The position numbers and the translations under genes were made by a program. This document shows positions 1-7,993 of a stretch of DNA of 64,000 nt, one piece after another. This stretch comes from Polynucleobacter sp. Lineage in GTDB: Bacteria > Pseudomonadota > Gammaproteobacteria > Burkholderiales > Burkholderiaceae_D. The DNA lies in assembly GCA_021737945.1 (NCBI GenBank), contig JAIPCX010000013.1:1-64000 (forward strand), given 5' to 3'. The stretch's first letter is position 1, and every line of letters starts with the position of its first letter. The notes under the pieces were generated by a model. It worked only from the letters and a program-made list of their open reading frames with translations, did no database searches and was not told the DNA's origin.

Positions 1-1731
1 GGTATTAATTTGGTTCGCCATGTTGACCGAAGCGAAGAGCAGCGTGCGTGGGTTAAAGAGTATTTTGAGCGAGAAGTCAGACCTATTCTCACGCCTATTG
101 TGCTGGATCCATCGCATCCGTTTCCGCAAATCGTCAACAAAAGTCTTAATTTTATTGTTGAACTGAATGGCAAAGACGCTTACGGACGAGGCACATCGAT
201 TGCCGTGATTAAGGCTCCGCGTGTACTTCCGCGAATTATTCAATTACCTGAAAAAATTTCTGGTGACGGTAACGCATTTTGTCTTTTGTCGTCCGTTATT
301 CATGCCCACATAGAAGATCTTTTTCCAGGCCGAGAAGTTAAAAGTTACTCACAATTTCGTGTCACGCGTGACAGTGATTTGTGGGTCGACGAAGAAGAAG
401 TAAAAAACTTACGGCAGGCCCTGAAAGGCGAGCTCCAGACTCGGCATTTTGGTTTTGCTGTCCGTCTTGAGGTCGCAGAAAATTGCCCAGCTAACCTTGC
501 TGATTTTTTATTAAATCAGTTTAATATCGCGCCCGAGTTTCTGTATCGTGTCAATGGCCCGGTGAATATGGTTCGACTTAATGAGCTAGTCGACTATGCC
601 TCACGACCAGAATGGCGTTTTGCTCCATTTACTCCCAAGCTTTCTGTGACGTTGGCTGATGGCGATCTATTTGGTGCTATCGCTCAAAAAGATATTCTTC
701 TTCATCATCCCTTTCAATCATTTCAACCCGTTATTGATTTCATTCGTACAGCGGCACAAGACCCACAGGTTGTCGCGGTAAAGCAAACGATTTATCGCAC
801 GGGTATGAATTCGGAGTTGATGGAAGCGCTAATCATGGCGGCTCACAACGGTAAAGAAGTAACGGTCGTTGTGGAATTGATGGCACGCTTCGACGAAGAA
901 GCGAATATCAATTGGGCCGATCGTTTGGAGAGGGCTGGTGCACAAGTCGTGTATGGCGTGGTGGGCCTGAAGACGCACGCCAAGATGGCCTTAGTGATAC
1001 GCCGCGAATCCGGTAAGTTACGTTTTTATGCCCATATGGGAACAGGCAATTACCATCCCACCACCACCAAGTTTTATACAGACTTTGGTTTATTAACTGC
1101 CAACGCGGCGCTTGCCAAAGATGTAAATGAAGTATTTATTAGCCTGACCAGTTTGGCGAAACCACGAAAACTGCAGCACTTGTGGATAGCACCGTTTGAA
1201 TTGCAGCGTGAGTTAGTTAAGGCAATACGCAACGAGACTCGAATTGCGAAAGAGGGGGGTGTGGGTCAGATTACTGCAAAGATGAATTCGCTAGTGGACG
1301 AATCGATTATTGAGGCGCTATACGAAGCTTCGCAAGCGGGCGTAAATATCGAACTCATCGTTAGGGGAGCATGTTCGCTTCGCCCGGGAGTTCCCGGGAT
1401 GTCTGAGAACATTCATGTTCGCTCCATTGTTGGAAGATTTTTGGAACACAGCCGCATTTTCAACTTCCATAATGAAGGCGCTAATGACGTCTATCTTTCC
1501 AGTGCAGATTGGATGAACCGTAATCTTTTCAGGCGCATAGAGATTGCTTTTCCTGTGCTGGATCCACAACTGAAAAAACGTGTACTGCAAGAGGGTCTGC
1601 TACCTTATCTTAAAGACAATAAAAATTCGTGGGAGCTCGACTCGGATGGGGTTTATCATAGGCGCAAGTCGCGAACAGTTCAGGCAGAATTCAGCGTACA
1701 ACAACATTTGATGAACACCTTGGGTGGATAA
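1..1731 (+). CDS. ppk1: Polyphosphate kinase 1, 3' part
   Basis: Polyphosphate kinase makes long-chain inorganic polyphosphate from ATP, reversibly, at the inner membrane. The reading frame is open from base 1, so the start lies upstream of the window; about 576 of the usual roughly 690 residues are present. Both catalytic histidines are visible: the one in the GLKTHAK motif (codon 976-978), which corresponds to the autophosphorylated His, and the one in LEHSRIF (codon 1447-1449), in the C-terminal phospholipase-D-like domains. The stop TAA directly abuts the sixA ATG with no spacer, so the two are co-transcribed and probably translationally coupled. Exopolyphosphatase lies at 8-9.4 kb on the other strand. 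Identification is firm; only the N-terminal domain cannot be judged. Confidence 0.97.
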   Translation, partial: GINLVRHVDRSEEQRAWVKEYFEREVRPILTPIVLDPSHPFPQIVNKSLNFIVELNGKDAYGRGTSIAVIKAPRVLPRIIQLPEKISGDGNAFCLLSSVIHAHIEDLFPGREVKSYSQFRVTRDSDLWVDEEEVKNLRQALKGELQTRHFGFAVRLEVAENCPANLADFLLNQFNIAPEFLYRVNGPVNMVRLNELVDYASRPEWRFAPFTPKLSVTLADGDLFGAIAQKDILLHHPFQSFQPVIDFIRTAAQDPQVVAVKQTIYRTGMNSELMEALIMAAHNGKEVTVVVELMARFDEEANINWADRLERAGAQVVYGVVGLKTHAKMALVIRRESGKLRFYAHMGTGNYHPTTTKFYTDFGLLTANAALAKDVNEVFISLTSLAKPRKLQHLWIAPFELQRELVKAIRNETRIAKEGGVGQITAKMNSLVDESIIEALYEASQAGVNIELIVRGACSLRPGVPGMSENIHVRSIVGRFLEHSRIFNFHNEGANDVYLSSADWMNRNLFRRIEIAFPVLDPQLKKRVLQEGLLPYLKDNKNSWELDSDGVYHRRKSRTVQAEFSVQQHLMNTLGG

Positions 1732-2190
1732 ATGGATTTGATTCTCTGGCGTCATGCGCAAGCCGAAGCGGGTGAACCCGATGAGGGGCGCGAGCTGACG
1801 CAACAGGGACGCAAGCAGGCTCAACGGATGGGGGCCTGGTTAGATCGAACATTACCTAGCGGCTGCAAAATTTTATCTAGCCCCACTTCCCGAACAATTC
1901 AGACCGTAGACGCTTTAGGTCGCAAATATAAAATCGTTCCAGAGATTGGCCCCATGGCCAGTGCGGCGGACGTGATTAATGCGGTGGGTTGGCCTGAGTC
2001 AAAAATTCCAGTGATGGTAGTAGGACATCAGCCTTGGCTCGGTGAGGTAGCTTCGCTGTTACTGACCGGTGAGGAACAGTACTGGACAATAAAAAAATCA
2101 AACGCTTGGTGGATATCCCATCGTCAGCGCGACGATGGGAACGAGATATTTCTAAAAGCAGTAATGAGTCCGGAATTTTTCTTTGATTGA
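1732..2190 (+). CDS. sixA: Phosphohistidine phosphatase SixA
   Basis: This 152-residue protein has the SixA branch of the histidine phosphatase fold. The RHA variant of the RHG catalytic motif is at residues 7-9 (LWRHAQAE), and the second catalytic histidine is in VVGHQPWLGE near residue 103. SixA removes phosphate from phosphohistidine on proteins; in E. coli its known targets are the ArcB HPt domain and the nitrogen PTS. The start codon follows the ppk1 stop immediately, which suggests coupled expression. PPK1 passes through a phosphohistidine intermediate, so the pairing is suggestive, but any direct functional link is inference. Confidence 0.88.
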   Translation: MDLILWRHAQAEAGEPDEGRELTQQGRKQAQRMGAWLDRTLPSGCKILSSPTSRTIQTVDALGRKYKIVPEIGPMASAADVINAVGWPESKIPVMVVGHQPWLGEVASLLLTGEEQYWTIKKSNAWWISHRQRDDGNEIFLKAVMSPEFFFD

Positions 2191-2218
2191 TAGCGCTTTG
2201 ATTGAGTGACTATTGATT

Positions 2219-2695
2219 TTAGTGGCTTGCTGCATAAGATAGATACATCAGCCCAAAACCCAGCGGTGTAAAAATCCAATATTCAATCGGTGCACCGGCT
2301 ACCCAATTCTTATGCCAATTGGCATGCGTTTTCTCGAAGCGCTTAAATCCAAACGCGGGATTAAGCACAAACCACAAAAAATCTTCGCTTACCCAAAACA
2401 GCATGATGCTGGCTAATGCGCGGATCTCGGCTTGCCAAGAATAATCGCCACTAAACACCAATGGAAAATGAAAAAATAAAGCGATGATGGAAAAAGCCCA
2501 GGCGTGGTAGCCCGTCATTTCACGGCCACCCCAAAAAATATCCAGTAACCAATGCCCTTCGATACGCCAGGTAGGAAGGTTTGCAGCCCAGCCAGCATCA
2601 CCTTCAATCGCAATTTCTAGTTTTGCAAAGAAAAATCCAAGTAAAAACACACTCAATATAGTGTGTGTCATCGATAGCAACTGAGCATTCGTCAT
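2219..2695 (-). CDS. Uncharacterised four-helix membrane protein of the lipid operon
   Basis: I do not recognise this 158-residue protein. About four hydrophobic segments are visible (roughly residues 8-26, 62-80, 88-105 and 137-155). A tryptophan-rich loop contains SEDFLWF, and a conserved-looking stretch THANWHKNW lies before the last helix. Its ATG overlaps the stop of the upstream glycosyltransferase gene by four bases (ATGA), so it is the last gene of the olsB-phosphoesterase-glycosyltransferase operon and probably acts with it. A role in handling lipid intermediates at the inner membrane is inferred from position only. Confidence 0.75.
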   Translation of the reverse strand: MTNAQLLSMTHTILSVFLLGFFFAKLEIAIEGDAGWAANLPTWRIEGHWLLDIFWGGREMTGYHAWAFSIIALFFHFPLVFSGDYSWQAEIRALASIMLFWVSEDFLWFVLNPAFGFKRFEKTHANWHKNWVAGAPIEYWIFTPLGFGLMYLSYAASH

Positions 2696-3918
2696 ACGGT
2701 TTGACTCACTAGATTTTTTTCTATGTGATTGAGTAAAGTGCTAGCAGCGCCTGATCGGCCAAGTGCGGAAGCGTGTTTCTTCATAGTCTCGAGTTTTTCG
2801 GGTTTAGCCAATAACTGTGTTAAGCGATACAACAGGGTCGCTACATCATCAGCACGTTGAGCGACACCCTCTTGCAAAAGGTAGCTAGCATTGCGCTCTT
2901 CTTGGCCAGGAATAGGGTTAATCAACACCATCGGCAGACCCATGACCAAGCACTCTGAAGTACTCAAACCGCCGGGCTTGGTGATCACCAAATCTGCACA
3001 GGCCATCAGCTCAGGTACTTTGTCGGTATAGCCCATGGCTACGAGTCGGCCTGGCCACTGTGCGGACAACGTCAGCAATTCATCCAGCAGTAATTTATTT
3101 TTTCCCGCCATGACGATAATTTGTACATCTGCTTGCAAACTCAATAAAGAATTAACCAAATGGCAGTTGATGCCTAACCCAGCGCCGCCGCCCATGATGA
3201 GCAGTGTTTTATGTGCAGAATGTAAACCAAGCTTTGCTGCACACACATCACGTTCGGGTCGGTTAACAAATTCAGGCATCACAGGAATCCCTGTCACGAC
3301 AATGTGTGATTTGGGAACGCCGCTACTTTCTAAGCGAAAGGAGATTTCTTCGTTAGCGACGAAATAGCCAGCAATACCATCATGCACCCACATCTGATGC
3401 AGATCGAAGTCCGTCACCATCACCCATACGGGACACGCTAGACGTTTTTGTAAAACAGCATCTGCTAGTAGTTCAGCAGGCAGAAAGTGAGTGCAAACGA
3501 TGGCATCTGGTTTGTAATCAGCGATCTCTGTAAATAGCTTTTGTGCTGACAGGCGTTGTAAGCTGCGACGACAACGCTCCGTCAAGCTGCCTGTGGGTTC
3601 ATGATCAGTTTTTCGATATAACCAGCCCCAGGCCTCAGGTAATCCGCCCGCAATTTTGATGTACAGATCGGTATAGATTTTTCTAAAGTAGGCAGGAACG
3701 AGCTGCATCAAATCTCGGTGGAGCACAGCCCATTCAGGAAAATCAATGTGGGCATGGGCTTCGATTCCCTGAGCGGCACGTATGTGGCCGCTGCCAGCCG
3801 AAACGGAAATGACGAGTAAGCGCTTTTTAGTGGGGAGCGTAATGTCTTTAGAGGATGGTGATGGTAACTTCATACCCTCTACGTCTATTGAAATCGCTGG
3901 TTCTACGGCAGTCGACAC
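2692..3918 (-). CDS. MGDG synthase-type (GT28) diacylglycerol glycosyltransferase
   Basis: The 408-residue protein matches the MGDG-synthase/UgtP family. An N-terminal glycine-rich motif SAGSGHIRAAQ is at residues 40-50 of the acceptor domain, and a C-terminal nucleotide-sugar-binding motif TKPGGLSTSE is near residue 310. Family members transfer galactose or glucose from a UDP-sugar to diacylglycerol at the membrane. The GTG start lies 2 bp after the stop of the phosphoesterase gene, and no strong ribosome-binding site is seen, which suggests coupling; an internal ATG at codon 16 is an alternative. A phosphoesterase able to release diacylglycerol just upstream would supply the acceptor, giving glycolipid when phosphate is scarce. 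The sugar and product are not readable from sequence. Confidence 0.85.
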   Translation of the reverse strand: MSTAVEPAISIDVEGMKLPSPSSKDITLPTKKRLLVISVSAGSGHIRAAQGIEAHAHIDFPEWAVLHRDLMQLVPAYFRKIYTDLYIKIAGGLPEAWGWLYRKTDHEPTGSLTERCRRSLQRLSAQKLFTEIADYKPDAIVCTHFLPAELLADAVLQKRLACPVWVMVTDFDLHQMWVHDGIAGYFVANEEISFRLESSGVPKSHIVVTGIPVMPEFVNRPERDVCAAKLGLHSAHKTLLIMGGGAGLGINCHLVNSLLSLQADVQIIVMAGKNKLLLDELLTLSAQWPGRLVAMGYTDKVPELMACADLVITKPGGLSTSECLVMGLPMVLINPIPGQEERNASYLLQEGVAQRADDVATLLYRLTQLLAKPEKLETMKKHASALGRSGAASTLLNHIEKNLVSQTV

Positions 3919-3920
3919 TA

Positions 3921-4781
3921 TCAGGCAGGGACGGGATTGATAACAGGCTCTTTTTTGGCAAATTGACGCTGCTCCCAGCGCAACATGATTTCATGCCAAT
4001 CAACCAAATGAAGTTCACCGACTTCATCTTCGACCAAAGCTGTGAGGCTCTCTACCCAATCGCCATCATTACAATACAGAATGCCGTCGATATCACGTAT
4101 CTCTGCTTTGTGTATGTGACCGCAGATAACGCCATCTAAATTTTGTTTACGCGCCTCCGCTGCCAGCGCATCTTCAAATGAGGTGATGTAGCTGACTGCA
4201 TTTTTAACTTTTAATTTCAGATATTGAGACAGCGACCAATAAGGAAGGCCAACGCGTGCGCGCCACACATTAAAGATTTGATTAAATTTCAAAATCATCG
4301 TGTATAGCGAATCACCCACATAGGCTAACCATTTAGCGCAAGCAATCACACCATCAAAGCGATCGCCGTGCAGTACCAGCATACGTTTACCATTTGCAGT
4401 GACGTGCACATGTTCATCACGAATTTTAATACCGCCGAAATTCAAACCAATGAACTGTTTGACGACTTCGTCATGATTACCGGGTACAAAAATAACTTTC
4501 GTACCTTTCTTGGCTTTTTTCATCACCAACTGAACCACGTCATTGTGAGTTTGATGCCAGTACCAACGACGCTTGAGTTGCCAGCCGTCGACGATGTCGC
4601 CAACTAAGTACAGCTTGTCAGATTCGGTGGCTTTAAGGAATTCCAGCAGACGCTTTGCTTGGCAGCCACTGGTTCCGAGGTGGACATCAGAAATCCAGAT
4701 GGTTCGAAAGCGCAGTGGTTTAGGTTTTTTGAGGAGGGATTTAGAGATATTGTCGAAGTGTCTGTTATCGGGGGCATTCAT
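3921..4781 (-). CDS. Calcineurin-like metallophosphoesterase (PlcP/LpxH-like)
   Basis: All metal-binding motifs of the calcineurin-like fold are present in this 286-residue protein: SDVHLG (residues 31-36), GDIVDGW (61-67), GNHDE (101-105), HGDRFD (138-143) and GHIHKAE (221-227). Sequence alone does not separate LpxH-type UDP-diacylglucosamine hydrolases from PlcP, the phospholipase C of phosphate-starved rhizobia and marine bacteria that cleaves phospholipid to diacylglycerol. The context favours PlcP: it overlaps olsB by four bases, precedes a diacylglycerol glycosyltransferase by 2 bp, and sits in a phosphate-scavenging neighbourhood. The protein is also longer than E. coli LpxH (about 240 residues). 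Metallophosphoesterase: high confidence; PlcP: inference. Confidence 0.85.
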   Translation of the reverse strand: MNAPDNRHFDNISKSLLKKPKPLRFRTIWISDVHLGTSGCQAKRLLEFLKATESDKLYLVGDIVDGWQLKRRWYWHQTHNDVVQLVMKKAKKGTKVIFVPGNHDEVVKQFIGLNFGGIKIRDEHVHVTANGKRMLVLHGDRFDGVIACAKWLAYVGDSLYTMILKFNQIFNVWRARVGLPYWSLSQYLKLKVKNAVSYITSFEDALAAEARKQNLDGVICGHIHKAEIRDIDGILYCNDGDWVESLTALVEDEVGELHLVDWHEIMLRWEQRQFAKKEPVINPVPA

Positions 4782-5545
4782 GCCGGCTCCGCTTCTTTTA
4801 AGTAGTGTCTTGCGTAGCGGCTATCGAGACGCGAAAGTGGCAACATCATGAATAAATCCGCGCTATGAAAATCGGGATCCCATGCAGGCTCACCACAAAT
4901 CCACGCACCACTGCGCAGATAGCCTTTAATTAATGCGGGCACCTGCAGCCCTTCAGGTAAAGGATCATCATGCAAAGGGAAGGGCAGACGTGGGCTAACG
5001 CGATACTCAGGCGGCGACAAATGCTCTGCTGCGAGTTTGCGGTACAGCGCATTGATAGTGTGTCCACCGTCAGCCAGGCTGACACTAGCGCAACCAATTA
5101 AGTATTCGGCTTGTTCGCGCTGCATGCATGCAGCAAGACCTGCCCACAACATCATGATGACGCCACCACTGCGGTAGTCTGGATGAATGCAAGCGCGTCC
5201 AGCTTCCATGATGCGCGGACGCAGATTGGCTAACCGTACCAGATCAAATTCTTGTTCGGAGTAGAAACCACCGGTCTGAGAAAGTACGCGGGGTGATAGT
5301 ACGCGGTAGGTACCAACAACTTCTAGAGTGCGGGTGTCACGGACGATGAGATGGTCACAGACGTCATCAAATTCATCGCGTTCTATGCCTTCGTGGTTCT
5401 TGAGAGATTCAAGACCCATTGCCTCAACAAATACTTTGTAGCGAAGGCGTTGAACTTCTCTTACGTCTTCATGAGTGCTAGCTAGACTGAGGCTGAGTTT
5501 GGGGAAGCTCGTACTGGAGTCAGCCCCGACGTTCATCATGCGCAT
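4778..5545 (-). CDS. olsB: Ornithine N-acyltransferase (OlsB-type GNAT)
   Basis: The 255-residue protein has the OlsB/haemolysin-like GNAT layout: an LRYKVFVEAMG motif near residue 33, DEFDDVCDHL near 61, a RIMEAGRACIHPDYRSG core near 110-130, and a YR.SPR..FP stretch late in the protein. OlsB transfers a 3-hydroxyacyl group from ACP to ornithine, the first step of phosphorus-free ornithine lipid. No olsA-type O-acyltransferase lies beside it, so the second step must be encoded elsewhere or be done by another enzyme. ATG at 5545 is chosen because AAGAAGGAG stands 5 bases upstream. It is the first gene of a four-gene operon. A long-chain N-acyl amino acid synthase of similar fold is the main alternative. 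Confidence 0.82.
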   Translation of the reverse strand: MRMMNVGADSSTSFPKLSLSLASTHEDVREVQRLRYKVFVEAMGLESLKNHEGIERDEFDDVCDHLIVRDTRTLEVVGTYRVLSPRVLSQTGGFYSEQEFDLVRLANLRPRIMEAGRACIHPDYRSGGVIMMLWAGLAACMQREQAEYLIGCASVSLADGGHTINALYRKLAAEHLSPPEYRVSPRLPFPLHDDPLPEGLQVPALIKGYLRSGAWICGEPAWDPDFHSADLFMMLPLSRLDSRYARHYLKEAEPA

Positions 5546-5589
5546 CGTCGCTCCTTCTTGTTTTCATGTCGCAAGAGTAACGATGCAAT

Positions 5590-5607
5590 ACTGCAGGCAA
5601 ATGACAA
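5590..5607 (-). promoter_or_regulatory. Candidate Pho box upstream of olsB
   Basis: On the reverse strand the sequence TTGTCAT-TTGC-CTGCAGT resembles the PhoB box, two CTGTCAT repeats 11 bp apart. The first half-site matches 6 of 7 bases and the second 4 of 7. It lies about 45 bp upstream of the olsB start in the 129-bp gap after phoX. The match is imperfect and was found by eye, so the call leans on the phosphate-related genes on both sides. Confidence 0.3.
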
Positions 5608-5674
5608 TTAGGTTTCGTTTCTGTTACAAAGAACGAATTTTTCTGCGCCCTCTTTGCTATGTGACCGAACGATG

Positions 5675-7831
5675 TCAGACCAGATCAGCACCGATGGGGC
5701 CACCATCATCGCGCGTAATCACAATGGTACTTGAGCGTGGTCTAGCGGTTCCGCCTTGTGGCCAGTGGCTTAGATAAGTGGTCGGATCAGCGATATTAAA
5801 ATTCTTCCCTGTGGTGGTTTCACCCGGATGCTGAATGTTTACAAACAGCGCGCGGCCGTCGGGGGTTTCTGTAATACCGGTGATTTCACAATCTACCGGA
5901 CCGACTAAAAAACGTCGTAGACGGTCGTCGCCGGGAGTAGCCCCCACGTGAGTGGTGGCAGTGCTTTGTTGACCATTATCCGAATTAACGATGGTCTTAG
6001 TCGAACCGTCACCTACTTTTCCAGGGATCGCAGCGAGTAGCATGCAATTACTCGCATCGGTGAAGGCGTGATCATCGGTTTCTACCCATAGCAAACCGCT
6101 GCGTGCAAACCATAGCCCATCGGGACTAGAGAAATCATTATCGGCGGTCAGTCCGGAAATATTTACATTGATGGGATCGGCGCTAGAGCGCGCTGCGAAT
6201 AAAAATACATCCCATTGAAACTTGGTGGCAGAACCTTTGGCATCGTGCTCTGCCCAGCGAATGATGTGTCCGTTGGCATTGCCCTTTTGTGCCACACCTT
6301 TTTTAGGATCGTTATAAAAACGAGGGTTGGCTGCATCAACTTTGTCTAAAGCACGAGATGGATTGTAGGTGAGTGTCATATACACTTCGCCATTTTTTGG
6401 ATTAACGGCACCCCATTCAGGTCTATCCATTTTGGTTGCGCCGCGTGCATCAGCGGCGAGTCGCGCATTGATTAGCACATCGGCTTGATCACTAAAACTG
6501 TAAAAGCTATTTTCTCTGTCGAGGCCATTGCGGCCATGGGTTAATTCAAGCCAGTCACCGCTGCCATCGGCATTAAAGCGTGCGACATACAGCGTGCCGT
6601 CATTTAAATATTTATCGCCTGCCGCCGCGCCACGTTTTGCATCAGCCGGATCCCAAACGGCATTCGATACATATTTATAAATGTACTCATGACGCGAGTC
6701 GCAGCCCATGTACCAAACCAGCGGTTGCCCTGCAATTACCAAGCCAGGCCAAGCACCTTCGTGGGCAAAGCGGCCGAGTGCAGTACGTTTTTTGGGTGTT
6801 GAATCAGGATTGAAAGGATCAATTTCGACCACCCAGCCAAAGGTGTTCGGGGCGTTGCGGTAGTCGTCGCTACCATCACTTGATGGTCCGTTAATACTGG
6901 CATCCCAACGACCAAAGCGATTGTCAGCCGTATCAGGTTGTACGGTTGCCCACAGTGACAAACTGTTTCCCTTCACGCCATAGCGTTTTAACGATGCCAT
7001 CTCGCGCGCGCTGCGCTTGCTGTCATCGGTTGCTGGACGGCGGAAAAAATAAGCCCAATTTTCTTCACAAGTGAGATAGGTTCCCCAAGGCGTATGACCA
7101 TTCGCACAATTACCGATAGTGCCTCGGGTACGCGTACCCGTAACCGAATACTTAGTAATCATCAAAGAACTACGGGCTGCAGGGCCGGTGATTTCTATGT
7201 CGGTCATCGACGTGACGCGGCGATTGAAACGCGAATTTTGTACCAGCTTGTAGCTTTGCCCCACTTTTTTTACTTCAGCGATCGATAAACCGATGGCAAG
7301 CATTTCTTTCAAAACTTCATTGTCATTGGTACGTTTTTCATCAACGATTGTCGCACCCGTTGGATGAAGAAATCCGACAGTGACACTTTCATGGTTTACG
7401 CAAAGCAGACCACGATCTGAAGCCAAAGGACTCCAAAGTCCATTTTTACCTAAGCCAAAAAAATGCATGCCATCGTGATGATCACCGACACGTTTATTAA
7501 AACTTTCAGCGCGCTCGCTGCCATTGTTTGAATAAGCAGGTATACCCTCCGCGAGAGGATCACCAGTGCTTGAAATGATTCGGTAGGAATAACCCTGAGC
7601 CAGCGTTACTTTGTCTGAGAGTGTTTTATTTACGGCAGCAAAATTGAATTTCAATGCACCAGTGGCTGCCCGTGTTTCGCCTGTCGCCGATAACAACAGG
7701 CTACTACCGCCAAAATATAGCGCTGCAGCCGCTCCGAATGAGCCTTTAAGCATACTGCGCCGTGAAAGGCGTTCCGAAAGAATGTGATTGAACTCAGGAT
7801 TAGTTGAATCGTTTTCTGTATCGGTCAGCAT
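5675..7831 (-). CDS. phoX: PhoX-family alkaline phosphatase, Tat-exported
   Basis: PhoX enzymes are Ca/Fe-dependent periplasmic phosphatases that release phosphate from organic esters under phosphate limitation. The protein has a twin-arginine signal (LSRRSMLKG, then a hydrophobic run AAAALYFGG) and the long DUF839-type body, with NGHTPWGTYLTCEENW, GWVVEIDPF and FSSPDGLWF among its recognisable stretches. The start at 7831 gives 718 residues with RR at positions 24-25 and the NPEFNHIL segment common before the Tat motif. Upstream TTG/ATG codons at 7903/7900 are possible; neither option has a clear ribosome-binding site. It lies downstream of ppx and upstream of olsB on the same strand, with gaps of about 160 and 130 bp. 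Confidence 0.92.
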   Translation of the reverse strand: MLTDTENDSTNPEFNHILSERLSRRSMLKGSFGAAAALYFGGSSLLLSATGETRAATGALKFNFAAVNKTLSDKVTLAQGYSYRIISSTGDPLAEGIPAYSNNGSERAESFNKRVGDHHDGMHFFGLGKNGLWSPLASDRGLLCVNHESVTVGFLHPTGATIVDEKRTNDNEVLKEMLAIGLSIAEVKKVGQSYKLVQNSRFNRRVTSMTDIEITGPAARSSLMITKYSVTGTRTRGTIGNCANGHTPWGTYLTCEENWAYFFRRPATDDSKRSAREMASLKRYGVKGNSLSLWATVQPDTADNRFGRWDASINGPSSDGSDDYRNAPNTFGWVVEIDPFNPDSTPKKRTALGRFAHEGAWPGLVIAGQPLVWYMGCDSRHEYIYKYVSNAVWDPADAKRGAAAGDKYLNDGTLYVARFNADGSGDWLELTHGRNGLDRENSFYSFSDQADVLINARLAADARGATKMDRPEWGAVNPKNGEVYMTLTYNPSRALDKVDAANPRFYNDPKKGVAQKGNANGHIIRWAEHDAKGSATKFQWDVFLFAARSSADPINVNISGLTADNDFSSPDGLWFARSGLLWVETDDHAFTDASNCMLLAAIPGKVGDGSTKTIVNSDNGQQSTATTHVGATPGDDRLRRFLVGPVDCEITGITETPDGRALFVNIQHPGETTTGKNFNIADPTTYLSHWPQGGTARPRSSTIVITRDDGGPIGADLV

Positions 7832-7993
7832 GATTGGGCAGTCAGTAGAGGTTTGGGTTATGAAAAGCTTCTGAGCATAGTATTGACTAACATTGCACAT
7901 CAAAGCACGTGAATGTTAAACGATGATGAATTTTTAGGGCAGAAACCACGGTACGTTTACGGGGGATTTTTGCCAAGCGCCGAGGCGGGATGT

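Noticed and set aside
3921-4781. Straight LpxH assignment
   Set aside because: Motifs fit, but the operon with olsB and a diacylglycerol glycosyltransferase favours PlcP; left at the metallophosphoesterase level.
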